8,099 nucleotides of DNA from an uncultured Nitrosomonadales bacterium (GTDB taxonomy: Bacteria; Pseudomonadota; Gammaproteobacteria; Burkholderiales; Gallionellaceae). Under the pieces are notes generated by a model that did not search any database, was not told the DNA's origin, and saw only the letters and a list, made by a program, of their open reading frames with translations. Both the position numbers and the translations under genes were made by a program. The DNA lies in contig CAIZNF010000495.1 of assembly GCA_903934275.1 (NCBI GenBank), positions 1 through 8,099 of the forward strand. The letters run 5' to 3'. Shown here one piece after another: positions 6,523 through 8,099 of this stretch. Position 1 is the stretch's first letter. Each line of letters opens with the position of its first letter.

Positions 6523-7590
6523 ATGAATATCCCCTATCGGTTGGCTGACATCGCGGCGCAATTTGGCGGGCGTGTGCTGGGTGATGCCGAGGTGCGCATT
6601 TCTCAAATCGCAACACTGGAAAACGCACAACCAAACCATATCAGTTTTTTCACCAACAGCAAATACCGCACACAGCTTGCCAGTACCTGCGCGGGCGCGG
6701 TAATTCTTGGAGAGGCGGATGCGGATGCGACCGATTTGTCGCGAATTGTTTCGGATAATCCCTACGCTTATTTTGCCAAGGTTTCGGCCTTGCTCAACCC
6801 GTTTCCGGAAGCCAAACCGGGTGTGCACCCCAGCGCGGTCGTCGGCGCGGGCGCGAAGATAGACGCGACAGCAAGCATCGCCGCAATGGTGGTGATAGGA
6901 GAGGGTGCTACGATAGGCGCGCACAGCGTGATCGGCGAGGGCTGCTGCATCGGCGCAAATACGGCCATCGGTAGCTGTGCCAGACTATATCCGCGCGTGG
7001 TGATCTATCACGGCTGTGTGATAGGCGATAACCTGATTGCGCACTCCGGCGCGGTGATCGGCTCGGACGGTTTTGGCATTGCGATAGATGAGGGACGCTG
7101 GATCAAGATCCCACAAATCGGGCGCGTGGTGATCGGCAACGATGTAGAAATCGGTGCGAACACTACCATTGATCGCGGCGCACTGGACGACACGGTAATC
7201 GAAAACGGTGTGAAGCTGGACAATCAGATCCAGATTGCGCACAACGTGCATATTGGCGCGCATACCGCAATTGCCGGTTGCGCAGGTATCGCTGGTAGCG
7301 CGGTGATCGGGCGCTATTGCCTGATCGGCGGCGGCGCACGGATACTGGGGCATCTGCAACTGACCGACCATGTCGAGATCGCCGCCCATACGCTGGTCGG
7401 AAAATCCATTCGCGAGGCCGGTTCCTACGCGGCCATTTTTCCGTTCAGCAAGACCGGGGATTGGCGCAAGAACGCTGTGCATCTGCGGCATTTGGATGAT
7501 CTGGCAAAACGCATCAAAGCATTGGAGCAAGAAATTAAAACATTAAATTCTGAATCATTAAAACGGCAATCGTTAAAAAGGCAAAACTGA
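6523..7590 (+). CDS. lpxD: UDP-3-O-(3-hydroxyacyl)glucosamine N-acyltransferase
   Basis: LpxD catalyses the third step of lipid A synthesis in the cytosol, moving a 3-hydroxyacyl chain from acyl-carrier protein to the 2-amino group of UDP-3-O-acylglucosamine. The N-terminal uridine-binding domain (1 to about 100) contains [13 protein letters not shown]. Hexapeptide repeats with the I-G-x-x-x-x rhythm follow from about 100 to 295 and form the left-handed beta helix. The catalytic His240 is in [12 protein letters not shown] (234-245), preceded by [11 protein letters not shown] (214-224). A C-terminal helical tail ends in a duplicated SLKRQ. At 355 residues it is slightly longer than E. coli LpxD (341), the excess lying in the tail. 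The ATG at 6523 fits the conserved YRLADIAAQ start, although AGG lies immediately before it, closer than a usual Shine-Dalgarno. Spacing from skp is 12 bases. It shares one base with fabZ. Confidence 0.98.
   Translation: MNIPYRLADIAAQFGGRVLGDAEVRISQIATLENAQPNHISFFTNSKYRTQLASTCAGAVILGEADADATDLSRIVSDNPYAYFAKVSALLNPFPEAKPGVHPSAVVGAGAKIDATASIAAMVVIGEGATIGAHSVIGEGCCIGANTAIGSCARLYPRVVIYHGCVIGDNLIAHSGAVIGSDGFGIAIDEGRWIKIPQIGRVVIGNDVEIGANTTIDRGALDDTVIENGVKLDNQIQIAHNVHIGAHTAIAGCAGIAGSAVIGRYCLIGGGARILGHLQLTDHVEIAAHTLVGKSIREAGSYAAIFPFSKTGDWRKNAVHLRHLDDLAKRIKALEQEIKTLNSESLKRQSLKRQN
7555..7584 (+). repeat. 15-base tandem duplication at the end of lpxD
   Basis: Two adjacent 15-base units (7555-7569 and 7570-7584) agree at 13 of 15 positions and each encode SLKRQ, giving residues 345-354 of LpxD. 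One difference is silent (TCA/TCG Ser) and one changes CGG to AGG, both Arg, so the peptide copies are identical. It is a small in-frame slippage-type expansion of the C-terminal tail. Confidence 0.8.
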
Positions 7591-8039
7591 TGGATACGCA
7601 AATGGATATTCACGCCATCCTCGAACATCTGCCGCACCGCTATCCGTTCCTGCTGGTGGATCGCGTGTTGTCGATTGAGCCGGGCAAGAACATTGTTGCG
7701 TTGAAAAACGTCACCATCAACGAGCCGTTTTTTCCGGGTCATTACCCGCATCACCCGGTGATGCCCGGCGTGCTGATTATTGAGGCAATGGCGCAGGCCG
7801 CAGCACTGCTGTCGTTCAAGTCAATGGGCAGCAAGCCAGACGATAACTCGGTGTATTACTTTGCCGGTATCGATGGCGCGCGCTTCAAGCGCCCGGTTGT
7901 TCCCGGCGATCAGCTGATTATCAAAGTAACGCTGACGCGCAGTATGCGCGGTGTGTTCAAGTTCAGCGCCAAGGCCGAGGTCGATGGGCAACTGGCTGCC
8001 GAAGCGGAATTGATGTGCGCCGTAAAATCGGTATCGTGA
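7590..8039 (+). CDS. fabZ: 3-hydroxyacyl-[acyl-carrier-protein] dehydratase FabZ
   Basis: FabZ dehydrates (3R)-hydroxyacyl-ACP to trans-2-enoyl-ACP in type II fatty-acid synthesis, drawing on the same hydroxyacyl-ACP pool that LpxA and LpxD use for lipid A. The 149-residue hot-dog-fold protein shows [13 protein letters not shown] (14-26), the active-site segment [21 protein letters not shown] (49-69) with catalytic His51 and Glu65 at the family's 14-residue spacing, and [19 protein letters not shown] (91-109). The length is normal. The start ATG (7590-7592) overlaps the lpxD stop by one base, with AAAGG ending at 7581, eight bases upstream. A second in-frame ATG at 7602 (residue 5) would also leave a complete domain. 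The overlap points to translational coupling and coordinated dosage with lpxD. Confidence 0.98.
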   Translation: MDTQMDIHAILEHLPHRYPFLLVDRVLSIEPGKNIVALKNVTINEPFFPGHYPHHPVMPGVLIIEAMAQAAALLSFKSMGSKPDDNSVYYFAGIDGARFKRPVVPGDQLIIKVTLTRSMRGVFKFSAKAEVDGQLAAEAELMCAVKSVS

Positions 8040-8043
8040 TTTT

Positions 8044-8059
8044 GTATTTCAATAAATAC
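8044..8059 (+). promoter_or_regulatory. Short hairpin just before lpxA start
   Basis: GTATTT (8044-8049) and AAATAC (8054-8059) are perfect complements around a CAAT loop, ending two bases before the lpxA ATG at 8062. The stretch lies where a Shine-Dalgarno would normally be, and no purine-rich ribosome site is visible in the 22-base fabZ-lpxA gap. The stem is all A/T except one G-C pair, so it is weak. It might tune lpxA initiation, but there is no direct evidence for this. Confidence 0.3.
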
Positions 8060-8061
8060 TT

Positions 8062-8099
8062 ATGATTCAACAGACCGCTATAGTTCACCCGAATGCGAA
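8062..8099 (+). CDS. lpxA: UDP-N-acetylglucosamine acyltransferase, N-terminus only (3' truncated by window edge)
   Basis: Twelve whole codons are visible after ATG 8062: MIQQTAIVHPNA. This matches the start of LpxA proteins, whose first beta-helix turn reads I-x-x-T-A-I-V-H-P-x-A. LpxA performs the first acylation of lipid A synthesis, placing a 3-hydroxyacyl chain on the 3-OH of UDP-GlcNAc in the cytosol. Position directly after fabZ (22 bases) is the standard gene order lpxD-fabZ-lpxA. The rest of the gene lies outside the window. No clear Shine-Dalgarno precedes the ATG. Confidence 0.88.
   Translation, partial: MIQQTAIVHPNA

Noticed and set aside
6337..6924. Minus-strand open frame of 195 codons opposite skp and lpxD
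   Set aside because: Long only because it mirrors two GC-rich coding regions; both plus-strand genes are unambiguous, and the frame has no family motif.
1..8099. CRISPR array, tRNA, rRNA or riboswitch
   Set aside because: I found no regularly spaced repeats, tRNA-like cloverleaf or known riboswitch core in the gaps; almost all other sequence is accounted for by coding regions.

Overview
The window carries one strand of tightly packed genes (all +) that match the classic proteobacterial isoprenoid / envelope-biogenesis cluster: dxr, rseP, bamA, skp (ompH), lpxD, fabZ and the first codons of lpxA. Gene order, moderate GC content and protein character fit a betaproteobacterium. The Nitrosomonadales/Gallionellaceae region of that class is my best guess, but this rests on overall flavour and not on any search.

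Layout. Positions 1-110 hold the end of an unidentified gene. Positions 144-680 hold an unusual chimeric ORF: about the first 22-31 residues look like the start of a nucleoside 2-deoxyribosyltransferase, and the rest is the C-terminal half of a DinD/BRO-family protein without its Bro-N domain. dxr follows at 700-1881. A 188-base gap (1882-2069) then holds a near-palindromic, MITE-like element that begins at the last base of the dxr stop codon. rseP and bamA (2070-5702) are three bases apart. The second gap (5703-5985) holds a different palindromic element of about 100 bases and a separate bulged hairpin, and I see no convincing gene in it. skp, lpxD, fabZ and lpxA (5986 to the end) form a last compact block with spacings of 12, -1 and 22 bases.

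How the genes work together. Dxr makes MEP for isoprenoids, including the undecaprenyl carrier lipid. RseP is the site-2 protease that releases sigma-E when outer-membrane assembly fails. BamA inserts outer-membrane proteins, and Skp chaperones them across the periplasm. LpxD and LpxA acylate the lipid A precursor using hydroxyacyl-ACP, and FabZ draws on the same hydroxyacyl-ACP pool for fatty-acid elongation. The window is therefore mostly a conserved housekeeping locus. I found no new multi-gene system. The noteworthy parts are the chimeric ORF upstream of dxr, which sits where cdsA is commonly found, and the two unrelated palindromic elements that occupy the only two sizeable gaps after dxr.
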